NCBI GenBank assembly: GCA_934254925.1
Contig: CAKQMD010000004.1
Location: 1-64,000, forward strand
Length of the DNA stretch: 64,000 nucleotides
Reading direction: 5' to 3'
Source of the DNA: an uncultured Alphaproteobacteria bacterium
GTDB taxonomy: Bacteria > Pseudomonadota > Alphaproteobacteria > RF32 > CAG-239
The notes under the pieces are model-generated. The model ran no database searches, had not been told where the DNA came from, and saw only the letters and a list, made by a program, of their open reading frames with translations. Both the position numbers and the translations under genes were made by a program. Below are positions 34,147-42,618 of this stretch, piece after piece. Within the stretch, counting starts at the first letter, position 1. The number at the start of each line of letters is the position of its first letter.

Positions 34147-34618
34147 GTGTTTGATAATTTTTTGAATTTTTGGAATTTGCGTAAAGCCTTGAAAATTGAA
34201 GGAAAAGGAAACACTTTTAAGGCGGAAGGCTTGGTGAAGCATTGCCACAATTCTCAATTTAAGATTCGAGGTAAGGGAAATGAAGTCTTATGCGGAGAAG
34301 GGGGGGGATCTTTCCTGTTTTAGTTTGAAAATAGAAGGTAATCATAATAAAGTGATTATCGGTAAGAGATTTCGCGGCAAAAGGGTGACTCTTTTGCTGA
34401 AAGGAAGCGGTCATTTGATTGAAATCGGCGATCACGTATGGTTGGGAATGAATGTTTTTGTCGGCAAAAATTCGGAGATTGCGGACAATTCCGTTGTCGG
34501 CTGGGGCAGTGTCGTGACGCGCAAGTTTAAGGAAAAAGGCATTGTTATTGCTGGGAATCCGGCGGTTAAGGTCAAAGAAAACATCAATTGGAGTCGGCGA
34601 CGGCCGACCAGAGACTAG
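34147..34618 (+). pseudogene. Hexapeptide-repeat acyltransferase, out of frame at a poly-G tract (possible phase-variable gene)
   Basis: A GTG at 34147 with a GGTGGAG ribosome site opens a left-handed beta-helix protein (KIEGKGNTF, QFKIRGKGNEVLCGEGG). At a run of eight G (34300-34307) the frame runs into a stop at 34323. With seven G it would continue as GEGGDLSCFSLKIEGNHNKVIIGKRF and reach the typical acyltransferase end IGDHVWLGMNVFVGKNSEIADNSVVGWGSVVTRKF...IAGNPAVKVK, about 156 residues in all. The C-terminal half is the XAT/LacA-type hexapeptide fold that acetylates sugars, with the catalytic His in this family expected in the GDHVW region. It is coupled by a 13-base gap to the peptidase gene that follows. 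Confidence 0.75.
34300..34307 (+). repeat. Poly-G tract of eight bases
   Basis: An uninterrupted G8 run inside the acyltransferase gene, exactly where its two reading frames meet. Removing one G or adding two restores a single frame. Such tracts slip during replication. Confidence 0.9.
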
Positions 34619-34631
34619 CGGAGGAGAGGGG

Positions 34632-35561
34632 ATGTTTTGGCAAAAATGGTTTATGCCCAAGGCTTATGACGAAGGGTATTTGCCGAAAATCGGCCTGCAT
34701 GAGGTTTATTATGCGCAATACGGAAATCCTCGGGGAAAACCGGTTTTGGTTTGTCACGGCGGACCGGGCGGTTCTTCCGGCGCGCATAAGGCCAAAAGAT
34801 TTGATTTGGGACGCTACCGCGTTATTATGATTGATCAGCGCGGGGCCGGAAAATCTTTTCCGACGGGTGAGATTCGTGAAAATACGACGCAGGATTTGTT
34901 GTTTGACATGGAAAGGCTGTCAGTACATTTGGGGCTGGAGCAAAAAATCATTTTATGCGGCGATTCTTGGGGATCGACTTTGGCGTTGTTATTTGCGGAA
35001 AAACATCCTGAAAAGACAGAAGCCTTACTCTTATCCAAGATTTTTCTGGCGGACAAAACGGCGGTTCAATGGGCGGAAAACGAATGCGGACAACTTTTTT
35101 ATCCAGATTTTTATGAAGATCTGCAACGAGATGTTCCTTCCGGGATGAGCGCTGCAGCTTATTATGCGCGAAAACTTGACGAGGATGATGCGCAAGAACA
35201 AGCGCTTGCCGTTGGCAAGTATGGAAAATTTGAAAGAATTTTAGGCTCATTGCAGCCGCAATGGACTTTAAGCTCGGTTGTCGATCCTTATGAGGCGGCA
35301 ATGGTTAAAATTTATGCGCATTATGCTCAAAACGGATATTTTCTCGAAAATGAGGAAATTATGAAAAATGTTCATACGCTTGAGAAAATACCGACGTTGC
35401 TGGTCCATAACCGTTTGGACATGCTGTGTCCGCCGATCGGTGCTTGGGAACTGCACAAAAAGTTACCGTTGTCCAAATTGGTTTTTGTCGGCGAATTGGG
35501 ACATGTCGGGCCTAAAATCACCCAGATTCTGAAAAAAGAAATCGGAGCGTTTTTGAAATGA
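34632..35561 (+). CDS. Proline iminopeptidase-like alpha/beta hydrolase
   Basis: A 309-residue S33-family hydrolase that would remove N-terminal proline from peptides. It shows the oxyanion loop HGGPGGSSG, MIDQRGAGKS, the nucleophile elbow GDSWGS, a late Asp in VHNRLDMLCPP and a His in GELGHVGPK. The ATG at 34632 follows GGAGGAGAGGGG. It may be read together with the acyltransferase in front and the small gene behind (ATGA overlap). Confidence 0.9.
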   Translation: MFWQKWFMPKAYDEGYLPKIGLHEVYYAQYGNPRGKPVLVCHGGPGGSSGAHKAKRFDLGRYRVIMIDQRGAGKSFPTGEIRENTTQDLLFDMERLSVHLGLEQKIILCGDSWGSTLALLFAEKHPEKTEALLLSKIFLADKTAVQWAENECGQLFYPDFYEDLQRDVPSGMSAAAYYARKLDEDDAQEQALAVGKYGKFERILGSLQPQWTLSSVVDPYEAAMVKIYAHYAQNGYFLENEEIMKNVHTLEKIPTLLVHNRLDMLCPPIGAWELHKKLPLSKLVFVGELGHVGPKITQILKKEIGAFLK

Positions 35562-35812
35562 CGGATGATGCCGATAAACGAGAGTTGGAAGAAGCGCATC
35601 GGATTTTGTTGTCCTTGTATCGGGAATACGCCAAGCTGTATATTAATGAGAAAATGCCGCCGGAAGATAAAGACTATTATAAAGGTCGGATGCAAGAAAT
35701 CAAAAATGATTTGAGAAGTTTCAACGCCGCGACAATTATTTTTAAAGCCGTAACCGTTTATAAAGCCAAACTGGATGCTATGAGCAAACATGGTGATTTT
35801 GATCCTTTCTGA
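35558..35812 (+). CDS. Small hypothetical helical protein
   Basis: An 84-residue, highly charged, mostly helical protein (ELEEAHRILLSLYREYAKLY; YYKGRMQEIKNDL). Its ATG overlaps the stop of the peptidase gene (ATGA), which supports translation. No domain is recognised, and there is no signal or membrane segment. Confidence 0.65.
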   Translation: MTDDADKRELEEAHRILLSLYREYAKLYINEKMPPEDKDYYKGRMQEIKNDLRSFNAATIIFKAVTVYKAKLDAMSKHGDFDPF

Positions 35813-36270
35813 ATAAAACATCATTTTGGAGCCATAATATATATTATGCGACAAAATTGATATAGGAAAAATGGGCTTCCCTTCCATTTTAATCGTAAAA
35901 TCAAGGTGGTATCCGTTTTGTCAAAGGTTAACAAAACTTGGCCGTTATCACCGCTTTATTATTCAGACGGTTTTCTTGTTGACAATAAGATTGATGTCAA
36001 CGGCTTTTGCGGGCAAATAAATAGTTTCGGCTAACGCAATCGTTTCGAACTCTATTCTTCCAGCCTCCAAGTCTGGCTGGTTCTACGTTTGGTTTGGTTG
36101 CGCAGACCGTGTTGTCTTCAGGGCAAAAAACTCTTTGTCAAGGAATTGATCAGGGAAAGCTTGCTAAAACAAATTTACGGGAACGCATTTTAAGACGAGC
36201 AAAGCCCTTTGGAATTTTGCTTATTTCTTGCCGTGTCTTAATGCCCTTTTCTGCCGAGGCTTTGACGCTT
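35813..36270. other. Intergenic stretch, no clear gene
   Basis: About 460 bases between the small hypothetical gene and the convergent membrane-protein gene. Only short frames occur (a 49-codon and a 69-codon one) without family likeness or ribosome sites. A weak inverted repeat (ccagcc/ggctgg near 36062-36081) is the only structure I noticed. Confidence 0.5.
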
Positions 36271-36615
36271 TTATTTATTGACGAGGAGTTTGATGAAGTT
36301 TAAGACATAAACAATGCTCAAGAAAGCTAATATGCGCGACAATAAGGGCATCAGCGTTACGCTGCCGCCGTAAAGAAACATTTGCAGGAAAAGTGCCAAA
36401 ATGACGGCAGCCACAATGTTGTAAAGCCAATATCTTTTGCTGCCCATGAAAATGAAGGCGCAGACTGCCGCTCCTATTGCCAAATACATTTCGCTTAGCT
36501 TGGATAATGTTCCGTAAGTCAGGGTTTTGACAAAGGCGATGTTAAAGACAAAACCGGCGGCAATGATTAAGGATGTGGCGATTAATATGCTGATATAGGC
36601 TGATTTTTTACTCAT
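36271..36615 (-). CDS. Small integral membrane protein, unknown
   Basis: A 114-residue protein with about four hydrophobic segments (residues 5-25, 36-54, 59-77, 85-108). The ATG at 36615 (MSKKSAY) is chosen because GAGGAGGGAC lies just upstream; a longer frame begins at 36645. No family is recognised. It stands alone, with 84 bases to the end of the transporter ATPase gene. Confidence 0.65.
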   Translation of the reverse strand: MSKKSAYISILIATSLIIAAGFVFNIAFVKTLTYGTLSKLSEMYLAIGAAVCAFIFMGSKRYWLYNIVAAVILALFLQMFLYGGSVTLMPLLSRILAFLSIVYVLNFIKLLVNK

Positions 36616-36699
36616 AGTCCCTCCTCTTTTTTTTAGATGTCGCAACTATAGCAAAGTTCTTGGCGCAAAGGAAGAAAGTTTCGGTTTAATCCACCGAAA

Positions 36700-38283
36700 T
36701 TACAGTGAGGCTTTGATTAATTCACGCGTATAGCTTTCATGGGGACTGTTAAAGATCTTTTCGGCTGAAGTTTGTTCGATGATCTTTCCGTCTTTCATAA
36801 CAGCGATGTCGTCAGCCAAAGACTTAACCGCTTGCATATTATGCGAGATAAAAAGATAGCTTAAGCCTCTTTGCTTTTGAATTTGTTGCAAAAGTTCCAA
36901 AATTTGGGCTTGTATGGTTACGTCGAGCGCTGAGGTCGGTTCATCCAAAATAAGCAGTTCAGGTTCCAAAACCAAAGCGCGGGCGATGGCTATTCTCTGT
37001 CTTTGGCCGCCGGAGAATTCATGCGGATATTTGTTCAAACAGCTTTCGTCAAGCCCAACTTCTCGCAGGACGTCAATGACCTTTTGTTTTCGTTCTCGGC
37101 GTGAGATCTCGGGGTGATGGATCAGGAGCCCCTCCCCGACGATTTCTTCAATGTTCATCCGCGGATTCAGAGAGTTGAACGGATCTTGAAAAACTATTTG
37201 AATTTGTTTTCTTAAGCTTTTGTTTTTGCTCCTTAAATCTTTTGTTATCTCTTCGCCTTTATAAATGATGTCGCCGCTGAAAGGGAGTAATCTGGCCAAG
37301 GCCATGCCTAAAGTTGTTTTTCCTGATCCTGATTCCCCGACCAAGCCCAAAGTTTTTCCGGCTTTGATTTGAAGGGAGACGTGATCCAGGGCGTAAAAAT
37401 ATTCTTTTACGCGTCCCCAAAAGTTTTTCTTTTGCGGGTATCTGACCGTCAGCCCTTCTGCCGAAAGCAAAGTTTTATTCGAATTATTAGTATATAATTT
37501 CAATGGATTAGATGACAATATTAATTTTTTAGTATAAGAATTTTGCGGGTGATTGAAAATGTTGGCCGTCGTGTTGTATTCCATGACTTTGCCGTCTTTC
37601 ATCACCAGAATGTTGTCGGCAATTTTCTTAATGATTTCAAGGTCATGACTGATAAAGATTATTGCCATTCCCAGTTTGCGTCGCAGATCCAGCAATAATT
37701 CCAATATTTGCGCCTGAATGGTGACGTCCAAAGCCGTGGTGGGTTCGTCGGCAATCAGAATGTCCGGGTTGTTGGCGATTGCCATGGCGATCATGACACG
37801 CTGGCGTTGGCCGCCGGAAAGTTCATAAGGGTATGAAAAATAGCGGCGCCGGGGATTTTTTATACCGGTCAGTCGGAGCAGTTCCATAACGCGGCCGCGA
37901 ATGCGTTTGGCGGAGAGGTTGCTATGCCGATGCAGCGTTTCGGCAATTTGGTCGCCGATTTTATGCAATGGATTCAGCGATGACAGAGGCTCCTGGAACA
38001 CGAAACCGACCCGGTTGCCGCGATAGCTGCAGATTTCAGGATTGTGAAGCAGTTCCGCGCCGTTGAAACGGATAGACGAATTGGCGGCGTGGAAGGCTTT
38101 GGGATAAGGCAGCAATCCCAATACGGATAAGGCGGTGACGGATTTGCCCGATCCGGATTCGCCGACAATGCCGAGAATTTCTCCCTTGTCTAGTTTAAAG
38201 GAAACGTCCTCAGCGGCGATGGTTTTCTCGCCGTTTTGGCGAAAATAAACAGAAAGGTGATTGACTTCCAGGATCGGGCTCAT
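36700..38283 (-). CDS. yejF: Peptide/microcin C-type ABC transporter ATPase (YejF-like)
   Basis: A 527-residue protein with two fused ABC domains. Both have Walker A (GESGSGKSV, GESGSGKTT), a signature (LSGGQRQRV, FSGGQRQRI) and Walker B with DEPTTALDV and DEPTSALDV. Double-ATPase proteins of this length drive oligopeptide uptake in the Dpp/Opp/Yej family; YejF is the nearest by architecture. The start overlaps the permease gene by 4 bases. No solute-binding protein (YejA) or second permease (YejB) is in the window. Confidence 0.88.
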   Translation of the reverse strand: MSPILEVNHLSVYFRQNGEKTIAAEDVSFKLDKGEILGIVGESGSGKSVTALSVLGLLPYPKAFHAANSSIRFNGAELLHNPEICSYRGNRVGFVFQEPLSSLNPLHKIGDQIAETLHRHSNLSAKRIRGRVMELLRLTGIKNPRRRYFSYPYELSGGQRQRVMIAMAIANNPDILIADEPTTALDVTIQAQILELLLDLRRKLGMAIIFISHDLEIIKKIADNILVMKDGKVMEYNTTANIFNHPQNSYTKKLILSSNPLKLYTNNSNKTLLSAEGLTVRYPQKKNFWGRVKEYFYALDHVSLQIKAGKTLGLVGESGSGKTTLGMALARLLPFSGDIIYKGEEITKDLRSKNKSLRKQIQIVFQDPFNSLNPRMNIEEIVGEGLLIHHPEISRRERKQKVIDVLREVGLDESCLNKYPHEFSGGQRQRIAIARALVLEPELLILDEPTSALDVTIQAQILELLQQIQKQRGLSYLFISHNMQAVKSLADDIAVMKDGKIIEQTSAEKIFNSPHESYTRELIKASL

Positions 38284-39332
38284 TGGTTTTTCCTCGCATC
38301 AAAGGCATCACGGATTCCCTCTCCGATAAAAATAAGCAAAGTCAACAGCGTAGAAAGAACAATGAAGATAGAGATACCGATCCAAGGAGCCTGAAGATTG
38401 TCTTTTCCCTGCCGGACCAGATCGCCGAGAGAGGGATAGTCCTGAGAAAGTCCCAAGCCCAAGAAATCCAGCGCGGTCAGCGCTACAATGGATTCTGACA
38501 GAATAAAAGGAATAAAGGTCAAAGCCGCGACGACGGCATTGGGCAGAATATGCCGATAGATGATGCGAAAGTTGCCGACGCCCAGCGCTTTAGCAGCTTT
38601 TACAAATTCAAAATTGCGGGTACGCAAAAATTCGGCTCTGACAACAGGAATGAGGCTTGTCCAGGAAAAAAACAGCAAAATGAGGAGCAATCCCCAGAAT
38701 GTCGGCACAAAAATGCTGGCGACGATAATCAAAACAAAAAGCTGCGGCAGAGATTCCCATATTTCCAGAAAGCGTTGAAAGAAAATGTCCAGGCGGCCTC
38801 CGAAGTACCCCTGAACGGCCCCAGCGACGATTCCGACGACCGATGAAAAAAGCGTCAGCAGAAAGGCAAAGACGACCGACAGACGTAATCCGTACAGCAA
38901 ACGGGCAACGATGTCCCTGCCCTCATCATCGGTTCCCAACCAATGGCGGCGGTCCGGCGCAGCCGGTGTCGGCGTTTGAATACTGTAGTCTACCGTATTG
39001 AAAGAAAAAGGAATAAGCGTAAACAGCATCCAGCCTTTTTGATTGATTTTGTGTTGCAGGTAAGGATCATGATAATCTGCAGGCGTCGGAAAATCTCCGC
39101 CGAAAGTTTGGTCGGTATAAGTTTTGAAAACCGGAAAATAAAACTGTTGATCATATTTTACAATCAGAGGCTGATCATTGGCAATGAGTTCGGAAAAAAG
39201 GCTGATCCCGAACAAAAACGAAAAGATGATCAGGGAATACCAGGCGCGGCGGTTTTGGCGGAAAGTCTGAAGACGCCGCAAAGCCAACGGGCTGAGACGA
39301 CTTTTGAGCCATGTCGCGATCGGGTGTAACAC
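38280..39332 (-). CDS. yejE: Peptide ABC transporter permease (YejE-like)
   Basis: A 350-residue permease. An N-terminal helix (about 33-50) is followed by a periplasmic loop unusually long for Dpp-type permeases, as in YejE (FPTPADYHDPYLQHKINQKGWMLF; HWLGTDDEGRDIVARLLYGLRLS), then five helices. The coupling loop EFLRTRNFEFVKAAKALGVGNFRIIYRHILPN carries the EAA motif. A GTG at 39332 starts the gene, 3 bases after the stop of the upstream membrane protein. Confidence 0.88.
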   Translation of the reverse strand: MLHPIATWLKSRLSPLALRRLQTFRQNRRAWYSLIIFSFLFGISLFSELIANDQPLIVKYDQQFYFPVFKTYTDQTFGGDFPTPADYHDPYLQHKINQKGWMLFTLIPFSFNTVDYSIQTPTPAAPDRRHWLGTDDEGRDIVARLLYGLRLSVVFAFLLTLFSSVVGIVAGAVQGYFGGRLDIFFQRFLEIWESLPQLFVLIIVASIFVPTFWGLLLILLFFSWTSLIPVVRAEFLRTRNFEFVKAAKALGVGNFRIIYRHILPNAVVAALTFIPFILSESIVALTALDFLGLGLSQDYPSLGDLVRQGKDNLQAPWIGISIFIVLSTLLTLLIFIGEGIRDAFDARKNQ

Positions 39333-39335
39333 GGG

Positions 39336-41663
39336 TTATTGTTCCTCATTATCAATGGTTTGAATGATCTCGACATTGACTTCCGGTTGAGCGGGCTCCG
39401 CTTTGGTTTCTTCGGCGGCGGGAACTTGGGCGGTTTCTTCCTCAGGTTTTGTCTGTTCCGCTTGGGAGGCTCCCTCCTCTGTCGTTTGAGGCTCTTCCGG
39501 ATTCTTCGTTTCTTGCGTTTTTGTCTGTTCTTCTGCGACGGTTTCCGCCGTATCGGGGACATCAGCGGCAGAGTCTGCTTTTTCCTGTTCCTCGGCTTTG
39601 GCGGTTTCTTCGGCAACAAGGCTCAATGATTTGGTTTCGGCTTCCGGCTCCTGAATGATGTCCGGTGTTTCAAGCGCCGGGGCGTTCAGTTGTTTTTCCG
39701 TGCCGATTTCGTTAATTTGTTCTTCCGTTACGACCTGAGGTTCCTCGCTTTGCGTCGGCAAATTATGGTTAAAGCCGCCGTACCAGCTTTGGAAGGCCGC
39801 TTTGGCCAAGCTTATATCGGTTTCGGTAATCGGCGCTTTTTTGATTTTTTCAGTCAATTCTTTTTTGGGTGCCTCGTGCAGTTTGAGTTCTGCAAATTCG
39901 ACACAAGGGGTCTTTTTATAGAGGTAACCTTTAAGGATGTTGGCTGCGGAGCATACGCGATCATTGACGGTGAACTCTTTTTTGAGCGGGTCACGGATGG
40001 CCATATTGACGAAGTTTTCGTTTTTAAATGAAGGGATAAACTCTTTCTCTTTGATTTCATAAAGGCCGTTTAAACCGCTGATGCCTTGCATGACGATGAC
40101 GGTATTTTGGTCTTTTCCGTGTTTTTTCAGACGGTTGATAAAGTCTTGCATACGGCCGAACAAGCATTTCAGCTGGTCGGCATAGGCCTCACGTTTGGCA
40201 AAGACGTCGTTGGTCTTGACCCATGGGAGATGTCGTTTTTCCCGCCATTGGGAAATAGGTTTAAGGTTACAGTATTCATCATAGACATAAAGATCGGAGG
40301 GAATGTCGATATAAGCGAAATAGGCTGTGTTTCCTTTGTCTTTGATGAGGTCTTCTTCCAGGTAGTCGAGGGTTTTGACAGCATCTACCGTGTAAAAGCT
40401 GCGGGTGGAATAGCCAATTCCGGGAATGGTGTCGGCATCGGTTATCAGGCGCAGACCGGTGTAGAGCCAGGAGAAGTCAGAAATCAGGCCGGTGCTTTCT
40501 ACCCATTGGGCCAACAAAAGGCCGATTTTTTGTCCCAGGCTTAGGTTAAGATTTTCCAGCTTGATCGGCAAATTTTGCTTTTTTATGCATTTGCTGACGG
40601 AGGGCTGATTATTGGTATAGCAGATTTCTATACCGCGGGATTCATAGGCCTTAATGTCATAATTGGCTTTGAGGAAAGTGTCGTAGATCTTATTGTTTTT
40701 GAGGTAAAGATATTGGTTGGACAGGTCTTTGAAATTCCAGTAACTGTTCAAAACAACGCTGGAAAGCGTGTTTTCGGCGGTGTCTTCCGATCGGGTTTGC
40801 GGGTTAAACGTTCTGGTGAGGTTCAAATAAGGATCCGTTGTGTTGACGTAAGCGTTTGGATAAAAGTTGAAGTTGTTTTCAGCGTAGAAACCAAGCATGG
40901 TATCCATGGCGCTTTTGATTTTGTCGTTGTATGCCTTGCGTGCGGGTTTGTTGTCTTGCAGGTCACGGAGGTAGTTGTAGGAAGTGAAGTCAGGGAAAGC
41001 CAAAAAGACGAACTTTTTGCCGTCATAGTAACTGTCGGCAATTTTGCGGCTGTAAGTCGTGCGGAAACCGGTGTTGCGGTGAGCGTTTAAATAAGTGTCA
41101 AACCCAATGCCGGCCGTGATAATCAGCAAAATGCCGATGAAGTAGGCAATGGTGATGCGGCTGGACAGCGACAGAAAGAAAAAGAAGAACACCGAGGCTG
41201 CTACCGTGAAGATGATGTGGGAGTTTTCATTGAACATGACACCGATGTTGTCGCCGAAATAGGAGGCTATCCAGCCGGAAAACATCGATTCTTTGTCAAA
41301 CAGTGCAAACTGCGAGAACATTGCCAAGATAAACAAGGCCAATATCAATGCACTCAACAAATTTTGCAGAAAAGAGGAAAATGAGACCAGATACATCAGC
41401 AGAATCGAAAACACACCCAACCCGGCGATGATGTAAATGACTTCGGGCCGCAGGATAATTTCGGATGAAAAAATGTTATAGCTGCCGGCATTGGCAAACA
41501 AGATGAAATTCATGATCAAAAGCGTGGCAACGATAATACTCTTTTCGACCCAGTCGACCATATAGATGGGAAAGGAACGTTTTTTCTTTATGGTGGTTTT
41601 GTCCCGGTTGTTCTCGTTTTTGAGCGCTTTTTGGCGGTTGTCGTCCAGTATTATGTCATGCAT
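39336..41663 (-). CDS. Membrane protein with sulfatase-like periplasmic domain and acidic tail
   Basis: A 775-residue protein. Five predicted transmembrane helices (about 40-58, 74-94, 99-117, 146-166, 169-190) precede a large periplasmic region (about 195-630) that resembles alkaline-phosphatase/sulfatase-superfamily membrane proteins such as EptA or PbgA/YejM. I do not see the metal-binding residues clearly, so it may be non-catalytic, like PbgA. Residues 640-775 form a low-complexity Glu/Thr/Ala/Pro tail. It leads directly into yejE and yejF, implying an operon. The family assignment is by architecture only. Confidence 0.6.
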   Translation of the reverse strand: MHDIILDDNRQKALKNENNRDKTTIKKKRSFPIYMVDWVEKSIIVATLLIMNFILFANAGSYNIFSSEIILRPEVIYIIAGLGVFSILLMYLVSFSSFLQNLLSALILALFILAMFSQFALFDKESMFSGWIASYFGDNIGVMFNENSHIIFTVAASVFFFFFLSLSSRITIAYFIGILLIITAGIGFDTYLNAHRNTGFRTTYSRKIADSYYDGKKFVFLAFPDFTSYNYLRDLQDNKPARKAYNDKIKSAMDTMLGFYAENNFNFYPNAYVNTTDPYLNLTRTFNPQTRSEDTAENTLSSVVLNSYWNFKDLSNQYLYLKNNKIYDTFLKANYDIKAYESRGIEICYTNNQPSVSKCIKKQNLPIKLENLNLSLGQKIGLLLAQWVESTGLISDFSWLYTGLRLITDADTIPGIGYSTRSFYTVDAVKTLDYLEEDLIKDKGNTAYFAYIDIPSDLYVYDEYCNLKPISQWREKRHLPWVKTNDVFAKREAYADQLKCLFGRMQDFINRLKKHGKDQNTVIVMQGISGLNGLYEIKEKEFIPSFKNENFVNMAIRDPLKKEFTVNDRVCSAANILKGYLYKKTPCVEFAELKLHEAPKKELTEKIKKAPITETDISLAKAAFQSWYGGFNHNLPTQSEEPQVVTEEQINEIGTEKQLNAPALETPDIIQEPEAETKSLSLVAEETAKAEEQEKADSAADVPDTAETVAEEQTKTQETKNPEEPQTTEEGASQAEQTKPEEETAQVPAAEETKAEPAQPEVNVEIIQTIDNEEQ

Positions 41664-41732
41664 CTCAGATCACCTTGTTTCGGTTCAATAAAGCGGTTGG
41701 AGGTATTGTAAGCACATTTTTTGTTATTTTAA

Positions 41733-41771
41733 AGCAAAAATCCTCAAGGCTGCACAGCTCTTGAGGATTTT
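41733..41771 (-). terminator. Terminator after rpsD
   Basis: A 12-bp stem (aaaatcctcaag/cttgaggatttt) is followed on the minus strand by a T-rich tail, 20 bases past the rpsD stop. Confidence 0.75.
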
Positions 41772-41790
41772 GACAAAAGAAGATTCCCGA

Positions 41791-42408
41791 TTAACGAGAG
41801 TAGAATTCGATAACCAGATTGGGTTCCATAATGCAGGCATAAGGAACATCATCAAACTTGGGAACGAAAGCGTATTTGGCGGTCAGCTTTTTGCTGTCAA
41901 CTTCCAAATATCCCGGAACCTGACGATCCTGAGCTTCAACGGCGGCGATAACAATCGGCAACGCTTTGGATTTTTCGCGGACTTCAATCACGTCTCCGGC
42001 TTTGACCATATAAGACGGGATGTTGACCTTTTTGCCGTTAACCGTTACATGACCGTGGTTGACGAACTGACGGGCCGCAAAGATGGTGGGAACGAATTTT
42101 GATTTATAGACCAGGTTGTCCAGGCGCGATTCCAAAATACCGATGAGATTTTCGGCGGCATCACCGCTGCGGCGAATGGCCTCGACGTAGTATTTGTGGA
42201 ACTGTTTTTCAGAAACGTTGCCGTAATAGGTTTTCAATTTCTGTTTGGCATAGAGCTGTTCACCGTAGTCTGTCGGTTTTTTTCTTCTCTGACCGTGCTG
42301 GCCGGGAGCGTATTCTCTTTTATTGAACGGGCTGTTGGCATTGCCCCACAGGGTGGCGCCATAGCGACGGTCGGCTTTTTTCTTTGCAGAAACAATACTT
42401 TTTACCAT
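41791..42408 (-). CDS. rpsD: 30S ribosomal protein S4
   Basis: A 205-residue primary rRNA-binding protein that nucleates the 30S 5' domain. The N-terminal region (KADRRYGATLWGNANSPFNKREYAPGQHGQRRKKPTDYGEQL) lacks the four-Cys zinc motif, as in the zinc-free form. The S4 domain carries LESRLDNLVYKSKFVPTIFAARQFVNHGHVTVNGKKV. Many S4 genes are autoregulated, and a hairpin sits in the leader. Confidence 0.98.
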   Translation of the reverse strand: MVKSIVSAKKKADRRYGATLWGNANSPFNKREYAPGQHGQRRKKPTDYGEQLYAKQKLKTYYGNVSEKQFHKYYVEAIRRSGDAAENLIGILESRLDNLVYKSKFVPTIFAARQFVNHGHVTVNGKKVNIPSYMVKAGDVIEVREKSKALPIVIAAVEAQDRQVPGYLEVDSKKLTAKYAFVPKFDDVPYACIMEPNLVIEFYSR

Positions 42409-42485
42409 AAAAAATTTCCTTATTTATTTGATTTACATTATTGTCCCGGTAGTTTTGGTTCTCAAAAATCAAACGGGGCATTGCC

Positions 42486-42511
42486 TGCCCTCTTTCCCGG
42501 AAGTGAGGGCA
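42486..42511 (-). promoter_or_regulatory. Hairpin in the rpsD leader
   Basis: A 7-bp stem (tgccctc/gagggca) with a 12-base loop about 80 bases upstream of the rpsD start. It might be a leader element for ribosomal-protein autoregulation, but I see no match to a known S4 leader. Confidence 0.25.
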
Positions 42512-42618
42512 ATCTATAACAAAAAGATGAAAGTTTCAAGCTCTTTTTTCAAAAAAAACTAGATTTTTGTGAGATTTAAGCTAAAATGGCAGAAATTCTA
42601 AAGGAGCTTTGAGAAATT

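Noticed and set aside
36094..36303. A 69-codon frame before the small membrane protein
   Set aside because: It overlaps the 3' end of the convergent gene, has no ribosome site and shows no recognised pattern.
40086..41090. Long plus-strand frames opposite the sulfatase-like gene
   Set aside because: They are antisense to a well-supported gene and show no domain.
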